In this document: piece after piece, positions 1 to 5,927 of the stretch
Numbering within the stretch: position 1 is the first letter of the stretch
Layout of the letters: each line of letters starts with the position of its first letter
NCBI GenBank assembly: GCA_947258735.1
Contig: CAMYJJ010000072.1
Span: 1 to 11,908, forward strand
DNA from: Thermodesulfovibrionia bacterium
GTDB lineage: Bacteria > Nitrospirota > Thermodesulfovibrionia > UBA6902
Reading direction: 5' to 3'
DNA: 11,908 nucleotides
The notes under the pieces: model-generated
Seen by the model: only the letters and a program-made list of their open reading frames with translations
What the model was told of the DNA's origin: nothing
Databases searched by the model: none
Program-made: the position numbers and the translations under genes

Positions 1-1
1 A

Positions 2-46
2 ATTCGTAAACAAACAGTGTTAACGTTATCGGTCATGATTGTCTGA
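2..46 (+). CDS. Possible 3' tail of an upstream gene (partial)
   Basis: A reading frame is open from the left edge and ends at TGA 44-46, giving 14 visible codons (IRKQTVLTLSVMIV). Its stop lies one base before the ATG at 48 of the next gene, the spacing expected of translationally coupled operon genes. Fourteen codons are too few to establish coding or family, so this rests on position alone. Confidence 0.25.
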   Translation: MRKQTVLTLSVMIV

Positions 47-47
47 C

Positions 48-818
48 ATGTCTATTTTTTTCATTAAATCGATTCTGTCTATTTTAATAGTATTTCTTGC
101 CGTTCTCTTAATGTTCACTATGTTCGAAGTCTTTGGGAGAACAGAACGGAAGCATGACATCAATACATTAAAGCGTATACATAAGCTGTCAGGTTACGTG
201 TATATGCTTCTTTTCCTTATTATTGCATCACTGTGTCTTCATTATTTATTTTCAGCAAAGACTGAGCTTTCTCCAAGGGCTTCCCTTCACAGTCTGCTTG
301 CTGTTACCATACTTGCGCTCTTTGGAATCAAACTTGCATTTATAAAAGTGTATAGACAATTCTACGAACATGTTAAGAACATAGGCATTCTTATTGCAGT
401 GCTCACATTCGGCCTTGTAAGTTCTTCAGGCGGATATTACCTCCTTGTATCAGGATTCGGGACAGACAGATCATTTGAGTCGTGGACCCTGAATAAAAAA
501 GGCGATCTCAATGAAGAATATAAAAATACGAAAAGCCGGAAAATTATAGTAAATACGGATGCAGATAGCATCGGACGGGGAAAGGACCTGTTTGAAACCA
601 AATGCAGTTTCTGTCATGATGCTTTCAGTACAGAGGGCAAAGTCGGCCCCGGTCTTGAAGGCGTATTAAAAAAACCCGTACTGCCTGTAAGTAAAAAACC
701 TGCAGTACTTGAAAATATTATAAAACAGTTAAGGCAGCCCTTTGACAGGATGCCGTCATTTGATTATCTTCAGGATTCAGAGGTGGAGGATATACTGGCT
801 TTTTTAAATACTCTTTAA
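48..818 (+). CDS. Four-helix membrane protein fused to a C-terminal cytochrome c domain
   Basis: Probable membrane-anchored electron carrier. Residues below are counted from the TTG at 39; the ATG at 48 is residue 4. Four hydrophobic helices lie at about 6-28, 51-71, 82-103 and 114-136. A charged linker (about 145-180) then leads to a small cytochrome c domain with the haem-attachment motif CSFCH (189-193), a GPGL segment (204-207) and M239 in RMPSF as likely sixth ligand. The cytochrome should therefore lie outside the cytoplasmic membrane. Histidines in or next to helices (H48, H68, H84, H111) could ligate b-type haem, as in cytochrome b561-like bundles, but this is inference. No strong Shine-Dalgarno is visible. 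I prefer the ATG at 48, directly after a possible upstream stop, over the TTG at 39. I do not recognise an exact named family. Redox partners are not in view and may lie upstream. Confidence 0.8.
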   Translation: MSIFFIKSILSILIVFLAVLLMFTMFEVFGRTERKHDINTLKRIHKLSGYVYMLLFLIIASLCLHYLFSAKTELSPRASLHSLLAVTILALFGIKLAFIKVYRQFYEHVKNIGILIAVLTFGLVSSSGGYYLLVSGFGTDRSFESWTLNKKGDLNEEYKNTKSRKIIVNTDADSIGRGKDLFETKCSFCHDAFSTEGKVGPGLEGVLKKPVLPVSKKPAVLENIIKQLRQPFDRMPSFDYLQDSEVEDILAFLNTL

Positions 819-868
819 CCAATACTTTCACATGAACAACCCTGCTTGTGAGGTATTATAAACAAAGA

Positions 869-1036
869 TGTCATTCCAGCAGCCTGTCTGCCGGTAGGCA
901 GGTCCTTTAGCCGGTCGAAGCGACTCTCGCGAAGTCGGAGCGACCCTTGGCGGAGACCCGCACCGGGACTTGCATCGAGAATCCAGTTCATTATAAACGA
1001 CTCTGGATTCCCGCTCTACAGATCGCGGGAATGACA
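869..1036. repeat. Dispersed repeat with TGTCATTCC/GGAATGACA terminal inverted repeats, copy 1
   Basis: This 168-bp non-coding element begins TGTCATTCC (869-877) and ends with the exact inverse GGAATGACA (1028-1036). Inside are an imperfect palindrome around CCGG (883-902), a GC-rich core (905-979), and an A+T-rich segment leading to a GGATTCCCGC...GCGGGAAT hairpin. The core matches the reverse complement of 10141-10215 at 72 of 75 positions. It is MITE-like in form, but carries no transposase and I could not identify a target-site duplication. It fills most of the gap between the cytochrome and methyltransferase genes. A 131-codon frame on the minus strand across this region (1223-828) reads through the repeat and is not a credible gene. 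Confidence 0.8.
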
Positions 1037-1114
1037 AATAAAGGAGCATATGATTTATCTCTAGTAGAGTTTCGATAATTTCTTTTGATTGTAATGCACA
1101 TACGTATTTCAAAT

Positions 1115-1120
1115 AAGGAG
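1115..1120 (+). promoter_or_regulatory. Ribosome binding site deciding a TTG start
   Basis: AAGGAG lies five bases before TTG 1126. The encoded signal peptide starts directly from this codon, so the site supports the unusual TTG start over any internal ATG. Confidence 0.7.
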
Positions 1121-1125
1121 AACAG

Positions 1126-1815
1126 TTGCTGAATAAGTCATTAAAAAATGTACTACATCTTATTGTACCTGTTTTATTAATGGCAGCCGTCTTTATACCG
1201 GGTTGTGCAGAAAAGCAGCACAAACCAGCCCCTGCGGCACAGGTCAGGTTTGATGATATTCAGATGTGGATCAATGCGTTTGAAGATCCAGACCGCCATA
1301 CATGGCAGAAACCTGAAGAAGTCATAAAACGGATGAATATCAGACTGAGTGATGTAATAGTGGATATCGGTGCCGGGAGCGGATACTTCACGAGGAGGTT
1401 TGCATTTGCTGCATTAGCCGGTAAAGCAACAGGACTTGATGTTGAGCCGTCAATGGTACAGTATATGCACGAAGATGCGGAGAAACGTAACCTGTTAAAT
1501 TATGAAGCCCGTATTGTGAAAATCGATGATCCTGAACTGGGAGATAATACCACAGACATAGTTTTTTTATGTAATACCTATCACCATATCGACAACAGAA
1601 TTGCATATTTCTCAAACGTATCAAAAAGCCTTAAAACGGGCGGGAGACTGGTGATAGTTGATTATTACAAAAAGAAGCTTCCCCATGGTCCCCCCCCAGA
1701 GCACAAGCTGGAAAAGGAAATAGTAATACGTGAACTGGAGGAGGCAGGATATCACCTTCTGCGTACGCATGATTTTTTACCCTATCAGTATTTTCTTGAG
1801 TTTGGAGTTAATTGA
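1126..1815 (+). CDS. Class I SAM-dependent methyltransferase with lipoprotein-type signal peptide
   Basis: A 229-residue protein. Residues 1-26 form a signal peptide (KSLK, then a hydrophobic core) ending in a lipobox-like IPGC with Cys27 as the possible lipidated residue; proline at -2 is atypical. The rest is a Rossmann methyltransferase: motif I VDIGAGSGY (79-87), the acidic ribose-binding position in GLDVEP (D105), motif IV around D144 (DIVFLCN) followed by TYHH (151-154), and a GGRLVIVDYY strand (172-181). The TTG start has a strong Shine-Dalgarno. Similar exported or anchored methyltransferase-fold proteins occur in environmental genomes, from family knowledge; their substrate is not known to me. 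SAM is cytoplasmic, so the signal peptide makes the site of action a puzzle. Alternatively the N-terminus could be an uncleaved anchor facing the cytoplasm. The gene stands alone between two repeat regions. Confidence 0.82.
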   Translation: MLNKSLKNVLHLIVPVLLMAAVFIPGCAEKQHKPAPAAQVRFDDIQMWINAFEDPDRHTWQKPEEVIKRMNIRLSDVIVDIGAGSGYFTRRFAFAALAGKATGLDVEPSMVQYMHEDAEKRNLLNYEARIVKIDDPELGDNTTDIVFLCNTYHHIDNRIAYFSNVSKSLKTGGRLVIVDYYKKKLPHGPPPEHKLEKEIVIRELEEAGYHLLRTHDFLPYQYFLEFGVN

Positions 1816-1820
1816 TATAT

Positions 1821-1846
1821 AAATCCCCCCTTTAACAGGGAGGAAG
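1821..1846. repeat. Degenerate palindromic module next to repeat copy A
   Basis: A poly-C run, then TTTAACAGGGAGGAAGAA. It resembles the first hairpin module of the adjacent 162-bp repeat (poly-C, TTAA, poly-G, AGGAGACGAA) in degraded form. It follows the methyltransferase stop within ten bases and might weakly act as a 3' structure. Relationship judged by eye only. Confidence 0.4.
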
Positions 1847-2008
1847 AATAACCCCCTCGATCCCCCTTAATTTAAGGGGGAGGAGACGAACAAGGTAAGG
1901 GTCCCCCCTCTTAGGGTAAGAGGGGGTTAGGGGGAGTTAGTTAAATTAAATAACCCCTCCCTGCCTCCCCTTAACCTAAGGGGAGGAGATGTGGTCAGGG
2001 AGAGTTAG
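1847..2008. repeat. 162-bp hairpin-rich direct repeat, copy A (upstream of the DUF559 gene)
   Basis: Three hairpins in a row. The first is CCCCCTTAA (1862-1870), one-base loop, TTAAGGGGG (1872-1880). The second is CCCCCTCTTA (1904-1913), loop GGG, TAAGAGGGGG (1917-1926). The third is CCTCCCCTTA (1964-1973), loop ACC, TAAGGGGAGG (1977-1986). The first and third modules share the layout AATAACCCC..., hairpin, ...GGAGGAGA, so the unit seems built from related submodules, with GTTAG closing the second and third. Copy B at 2373-2534 aligns without gaps and differs at five positions. Copy A ends four bases before the ATG at 2013 and contains another in-frame ATG (1989). Confidence 0.95.
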
Positions 2009-2012
2009 CCCA

Positions 2013-2396
2013 ATGAAATTAATAAGAAACAACCCTAAACTTAAGCAGAGAAGGCGTGAGTTGAGGCGCAACCAAACGGATGCGGAAAAGGAACTATGGC
2101 ATCATTTGAGAAACAGGCAATTGAATGGAATGAAGTTTCTGCGTCAATATAGTATCGGACCGTATATTCTTGATTTTTATTGTTCAGGGCTGAAGCTTGC
2201 GATTGAACTTGATGGTGGACAGCATGCTGAAGATGATAAGCGTGAATATGATGATTTTCGTACAGAGTATTTAAAAACTCATGGAATTAAGACAATACGA
2301 TTCTGGAACAATGAGGTGATGGGAAATACTGAAGGCGTATTGGTAAAGGTAGCAGAGGCAGCTGAGGGATTAAATAACCCCCTCGATCCCCCTTAA
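2013..2396 (+). CDS. DUF559 endonuclease-like protein (PD-(D/E)XK, Vsr-related fold)
   Basis: A 127-residue protein closely following the DUF559 pattern: an N-terminal NPKLK...ELRRNQTDAEKELWHHLRN helix region, then GPYILDFYC (D54), AIELDGGQH (E65, D67, Q70, H71) and RFWNNEV (96-102). This matches the core of the very-short-patch-repair/restriction endonuclease-like fold, with D54 and E65 as likely metal ligands. Biochemical roles of this family are poorly defined. The start at 2013 gives the usual MKL..NPKLK N-terminus with a purine-rich GGGAGAG about eight bases upstream. The in-frame ATG 1989 would add eight residues encoded by repeat copy A. The final seven codons (NNPLDPP) and the TAA come from repeat copy B, whose first base coincides with a codon boundary. 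Length is normal for the family and all motifs are present, so the gene appears intact. No transposase or methylase is adjacent. Confidence 0.9.
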   Translation: MKLIRNNPKLKQRRRELRRNQTDAEKELWHHLRNRQLNGMKFLRQYSIGPYILDFYCSGLKLAIELDGGQHAEDDKREYDDFRTEYLKTHGIKTIRFWNNEVMGNTEGVLVKVAEAAEGLNNPLDPP

Positions 2397-2534
2397 TTAA
2401 AGGGGGAGGAGAAGAACAAGGTAAGGGTCCCCCCTCTTAGGGTAAGAGGGGGTTAGGGGGAGTTAGTTAAATTAAATAACCCCTCCCTGCCTCCCCTTAA
2501 TGTAAGGGGAGGAGATGTGGTCAGGGGGAGTTAG
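2373..2534. repeat. 162-bp hairpin-rich direct repeat, copy B (downstream of the DUF559 gene)
   Basis: Aligns end to end with copy A (offset 526 bases, no gaps, 157 of 162 identical by my count). The second hairpin (2430-2452) is unchanged. The third (2490-2512) differs from copy A only in its loop (ATG for ACC). The first (2388-2406) has one base change that shortens the stem. The repeat supplies the stop codon of the DUF559 gene at 2394-2396 and ends eight bases before the ATG of the next small gene. Confidence 0.95.
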
Positions 2535-2542
2535 TGTAATAT

Positions 2543-2821
2543 ATGCATGATCCTGAAACAGATGAAATTCTTGGAATAACAAGATGTGCCCGGTGCGGAC
2601 ATCGTCTTGATGGCGAAATTGAATGCCCTTTTTGTGCTGCATTTCCGGATTCTTCAAGGAAAGAAAGTATACCCAATTGGATCTATATCACGGCCTGCTT
2701 TCTCACGTCCCCATTAAGTCTATATTTCATAATAAAAACAGACAGGCTTAATTTCATGGAAAAAATACTTGCCTTTTCAGGATGTGTATTATGGCTTGCT
2801 TTGTACCGTTTCTGGTTTTGA
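2543..2821 (+). CDS. Small zinc-ribbon protein with two membrane helices
   Basis: A 92-residue protein. An N-terminal CxxC...CxxC zinc ribbon (C15, C18, C28, C31) is followed by a short polar linker and two hydrophobic segments (about 46-65 and 73-90), ending in a basic/aromatic LYRFWF tail. I do not recognise a named family; zinc-ribbon membrane proteins of this size are common and mostly uncharacterised. The start is the first ATG after an in-frame stop at 2537-2539. It sits eight bases beyond repeat copy B and lacks a well-placed Shine-Dalgarno (AGGGGGAG ends 12 bases upstream, inside the repeat). The repeat may therefore have replaced the original 5' region, and the gene may be poorly expressed or 5'-truncated. 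The ordered Cys pairs argue it is, or was, a real gene. Confidence 0.6.
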   Translation: MHDPETDEILGITRCARCGHRLDGEIECPFCAAFPDSSRKESIPNWIYITACFLTSPLSLYFIIKTDRLNFMEKILAFSGCVLWLALYRFWF

Positions 2822-3061
2822 TTGATTATTCGTTATTTCCCTACATACCCGGGGCACCCCTCAAAACCCTTGCAGCTCTTCTGCCTACGCAGTTTGCACT
2901 CCTTATTGAAGCACATAAAAGAAGCTTTAGAATCGGGTACTTTCTCAGATCTCTTTTTCTTTGATCTCAGCACATTCTTTTTTGGCATTACTCATTATAA
3001 CAGCTCTGTTATGCAGGAATTATCTATTGCAATAAATCCAAATATAATCATCATCATGAGA
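2822..3061. other. Apparently non-coding gap before the TPR gene promoter
   Basis: Two overlapping frames (2782-2964 and 2822-3115) are open here, but neither shows a Shine-Dalgarno, recognisable motif or coherent composition. The longer one runs through the promoter of the TPR gene. It could be the decayed remains of a gene. I see no repeat, terminator or RNA structure I can defend. Confidence 0.5.
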
Positions 3062-3090
3062 TTGACAAGTGCCGGGTTTTGTCATATAAG
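3062..3090 (+). promoter_or_regulatory. Sigma70-type promoter with an embedded inverted repeat (TPR gene)
   Basis: TTGACA (3062-3067), 17-base spacer, TATAAG (3085-3090): a perfect -35 and a 5/6 -10 at optimal spacing. TGACAA (3063-3068) and TTGTCA (3079-3084) form a perfect 6-bp inverted repeat separated by 10 bases that fills the spacer, a shape expected of a repressor operator. Expected start of transcription is near 3097, about 78 bases before the TPR gene ATG. Confidence 0.6.
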
Positions 3091-3174
3091 TACTGTTAAG
3101 GGATATTTATTCTAAAGATGGATGCTCTGGCAGGAATGCTGATTAAGCGGATGCTGTTGAAATAGGAGGATTAC

Positions 3175-3741
3175 ATGGAAAAGAATGAATTATTCCAAGA
3201 GGGCCAGAGGCTCTTTATAAATGGAAACCACAGGGAAAGCATTGACTGGTTTACCCGATCGATTGATTCTGGAGGAAATACAGAAATAGCATATTTAAGC
3301 AGGGGGGTTGCCTTTCTGAAACTTCATGAGACTGATGAAGCTATCAATGATTTCAGCAGCGTACTCAAAGTGAATGACAATAATTTTCGTGCCCGCTTTT
3401 ACCGGGGGATGGCTCATCTGGTGAAAGAGAATTTCAGCGACGCCATCAGGGATTTTGACATTGCAGTTAAACTGCAGCCGGATAACGGGGCTGCACACTT
3501 TGCCTGTGGTACTGCCTATGCGCATATCGGGAACATGAAAGAGGCTGAACGGAATATCAAGGCCGCCATTACCTGCTCAGAATCAGATATGCAGGGGTTT
3601 GCCGATGAGCATGGGATGTTCAGGACCGAGTTTGAAAGGGCGGCTTCATTTGTGACAGGGGAGGGAGATGCGCCTCATATGTATCTTAATGATAAGGAAC
3701 GTGGATTGATAAAAAAATGGTTTGAGGATATAAATCATTAA
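3175..3741 (+). CDS. Tetratricopeptide repeat (TPR) protein
   Basis: A 188-residue soluble protein with no signal peptide or membrane segment, so probably cytoplasmic. It consists of about three and a half to four TPR units: roughly 3-35 (starting NELFQEGQRLF), 37-69 (AYLSRGVAFLKLHETDEAI), 71-103 (FRARFYRGMAHLVKENFSDAI) and 105-138 (AAHFACGTAYAHIGNMKEAE). The consensus G, A and P positions are visible (for example KLQPDN at a repeat boundary). A non-TPR tail (about 140-188) contains DEHGMFRTEFERA and ends in KKWFEDINH. TPRs are protein-interaction scaffolds; the partner is unknown. The start is well fixed: AGGAGG (3164-3169) five bases before the ATG. It has its own promoter and faces the histidine kinase gene convergently, so it is probably monocistronic. 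Confidence 0.85.
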   Translation: MEKNELFQEGQRLFINGNHRESIDWFTRSIDSGGNTEIAYLSRGVAFLKLHETDEAINDFSSVLKVNDNNFRARFYRGMAHLVKENFSDAIRDFDIAVKLQPDNGAAHFACGTAYAHIGNMKEAERNIKAAITCSESDMQGFADEHGMFRTEFERAASFVTGEGDAPHMYLNDKERGLIKKWFEDINH

Positions 3742-3752
3742 GTAACTGCTGA

Positions 3753-3785
3753 GGGGCAAAGGGGCAAAGGATCCTTTATTTTTTA
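3753..3785. terminator. Possible terminator between convergent genes, with GGGGCAAA tandem repeat
   Basis: Two tandem GGGGCAAA units (3753-3768) run into the perfect palindrome AAAGGATCCTTT (3766-3777), followed by ATTTTTTA (3778-3785). It lies between the TPR stop and the kinase stop. The stem is short and has no natural loop beyond GATC, so any termination would be weak. The T-run favours plus-strand use. Confidence 0.4.
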
Positions 3786-5927
3786 TGCCCTGTTTCCATT
3801 AACCGGGAAATACAGGCTGAAGGTCGTTCCCTTATTAACAGCGCTGTCTACTTTAATAAAACCCCTGTGGTCTTCCATTATTTTTTTTGATATCGGCAAT
3901 CCCAGTCCGGTACCCTGTCCGATAATCTTGGTTGTATAAAAAGGCTCGAAAATCATTTTTATTTTCTCTTCTGCCATGCCTTCTCCGGAATCAGCAAACC
4001 TCACTACCAGATAGTCTTTTTCTTTAACACGGGCAGGTCCGGCAGAGATAGTTAATGTACCACCATCAGGAATGGAGTCCATGGCGTTGGACATAAGGTT
4101 GTTAAAGACCTCACGGACCTGGTCCCTGTCCACCTTAATCGTGGGAAGATTCTCCAGTGCCTCTTTAATCATGATGGAATGTTTTTCCAGCTGTTCCCGG
4201 AAAGGCACCAGAGACTCATGCAGGAGCTGTTTCATATCTGATGGTTCACCCTGTATGGGAGTTTCTCTTGAGTAGGTAAGGACATTTCGTAATATCTTTT
4301 CCAGTCTTTCCACTTCCTTGATAATAATAGTTGAAAACTCCTTGTCACCGGCTCCATCAGGAATTGATTTATCCAGCTTACGGGCAAAGCCTCCAATCGA
4401 TGTGAGGGGATTTCTTATTTCATGAGCAACATTGGCTGTTAATCTTCCTAATGCTGACATCTTTTCAGCCTGAGCAAGCTGGCTCTGGAGTTTCTGCCTG
4501 TCCATATCAGCAAGGTTATGTTCAATAGTGACAGCAAGGGTACTGGCAATTGATTTAAGGAGGTCTTCCTCATCCCTGCTTCTTTTATGGCCTTCCTTTA
4601 CTACAAGATTGATAATACCCAGGGTTTTTTCCCCTGATATAATGGGGATGCAATAGTGACTATGCAGGTAATCGTCATCATGTTCTTTATTCTGATCATG
4701 CCGGGCATCAGTACATGCTGCAAAAACAACATTACCGCTTGACGCTGCTTCGCCGCAGAGGCAATGATCAAACGGGACTTTTGCGCAGCCTGATTTTATT
4801 GATGCGGGAAGTCCTTTATTGGCCTTCATCACAAGCACCTCAGGCTGATTTTCAACAAGGTATATGCACCCGGTGGATTCGAGAGAAAGACCGGGTATTG
4901 AGAGGATAGATGCCAGTATGCGGTCCAGCTGTTCTTCAATCGGGATGGCTTCCAGGGAGATGCTCAGAATTGAACTGATTGCGGTCTGAAAATTATAATT
5001 TCTCCTGATTTTTTCTTCTGCCAGTTTTCGTTCGGTAATGTCCCTGACAGAGCTTAAAATGAACAGTCCCTCCTCAATCTCTACCGGACTGAGGCTGATG
5101 TCAACAGGAAATTCCCTGCCTTTTTTAGTCACCCCGACAAGCTCCATACCACTCCCCATTAAGCGCGAAGCAGGTTTTACTGCATATTGGTTCCTCATTT
5201 CAACATGTCTTGACCGCATGCTCTCCGGTACGAGCTTTTCTATATACTGTCCGACCAGTTCATTTCTGTTGTAACCGAATAACAGCTCAGTCTGAGCATT
5301 TATCATAAGGATTTTTCCTTCACTGGTAACGTAGATCATGGCATCAGGAGCTGATTCGAGAAGAAGACGGAATTTTCTCTCGGCCTGTTCTCTTATTGAG
5401 AGATCTCTCTCCATCGGAATCAAGGCAAGTTTCTTCATTGCAAACCAGAGGACAATCCCTATTATCAGTGTCAGTACAATTGATCCAATGATGAGAGGAA
5501 GGCTGAACCTGATCATGGATGTCTGGGTCGGCGTCATATCCTTTGTCATTTCGAGATAAAGCAGGTTTCTTCCTTCATACCAGACATGCCGGGACAGGGA
5601 AATGCTGGACTCTGAATCAGAAGCGCTTTTATACTGAACGAGAACAAACCCGTTCGGTGCAACTGCATTCATTTCCATTATCTCTTTATGCTCCTTTGCC
5701 CATTGAGTAAGGAACTGTTCAAGAGATGCATAATCCATTCTCAACAGTGCCTCTCTTGAAAACGTCCCTATAAGATCAAGTTCCCTCTGAGCATCTTCAT
5801 AAATTTCATCTTTCATCTCATAATGCTGGGACATAATGGTAGATATGACGATAAAAAGAAATACAAGCAGTATTGTTACAAATACCAGAATAAAACGTGA
5901 ATATCTAAATTGAGCGGTAGTACTCAT
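3783..5927 (-). CDS. Membrane sensor histidine kinase with PAS and GAF domains
   Basis: A 714-residue protein that autophosphorylates on histidine and passes phosphate to a response regulator not present in this window. Order: transmembrane helix 12-33, periplasmic region about 34-138 (partly helical), transmembrane helix 141-163, PAS about 184-300 (ending VRDITERK), GAF about 328-470, HisKA with H502 in HEIRNP, and HATPase_c with N-box 609-617 (NNLMSNAMD), G1 DSGEG (646-650), F-box EPFYTTK (661-667) and G2 GTGLGL (672-677). All catalytic motifs are intact and there is no receiver domain. The GAF carries a cysteine-rich patch (C381, HCLCG at 388-392, C405, C426). Its ATG overlaps the stop of the upstream PhnD-like gene (ATGA, 5924-5927), so the two are translationally coupled. 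The periplasmic region is a plausible docking surface for that binding protein. Confidence 0.93.
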   Translation of the reverse strand: MSTTAQFRYSRFILVFVTILLVFLFIVISTIMSQHYEMKDEIYEDAQRELDLIGTFSREALLRMDYASLEQFLTQWAKEHKEIMEMNAVAPNGFVLVQYKSASDSESSISLSRHVWYEGRNLLYLEMTKDMTPTQTSMIRFSLPLIIGSIVLTLIIGIVLWFAMKKLALIPMERDLSIREQAERKFRLLLESAPDAMIYVTSEGKILMINAQTELLFGYNRNELVGQYIEKLVPESMRSRHVEMRNQYAVKPASRLMGSGMELVGVTKKGREFPVDISLSPVEIEEGLFILSSVRDITERKLAEEKIRRNYNFQTAISSILSISLEAIPIEEQLDRILASILSIPGLSLESTGCIYLVENQPEVLVMKANKGLPASIKSGCAKVPFDHCLCGEAASSGNVVFAACTDARHDQNKEHDDDYLHSHYCIPIISGEKTLGIINLVVKEGHKRSRDEEDLLKSIASTLAVTIEHNLADMDRQKLQSQLAQAEKMSALGRLTANVAHEIRNPLTSIGGFARKLDKSIPDGAGDKEFSTIIIKEVERLEKILRNVLTYSRETPIQGEPSDMKQLLHESLVPFREQLEKHSIMIKEALENLPTIKVDRDQVREVFNNLMSNAMDSIPDGGTLTISAGPARVKEKDYLVVRFADSGEGMAEEKIKMIFEPFYTTKIIGQGTGLGLPISKKIMEDHRGFIKVDSAVNKGTTFSLYFPVNGNRA

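Noticed and set aside
828..1223. A 131-codon minus-strand frame across the intergenic region.
   Set aside because: Most of it is the translated dispersed repeat and it overlaps the start of the methyltransferase. It has no ribosome binding site or domain.
1847..2534. The repeats as a CRISPR array or toxin-antitoxin locus.
   Set aside because: There are only two long copies separated by a complete gene, with no spacers and no antitoxin-like partner.
2782..3115. Two overlapping short frames downstream of the zinc-ribbon gene.
   Set aside because: No start signal, no motif, and the longer one runs through a strong promoter. Possibly decayed, but not supportable as genes.
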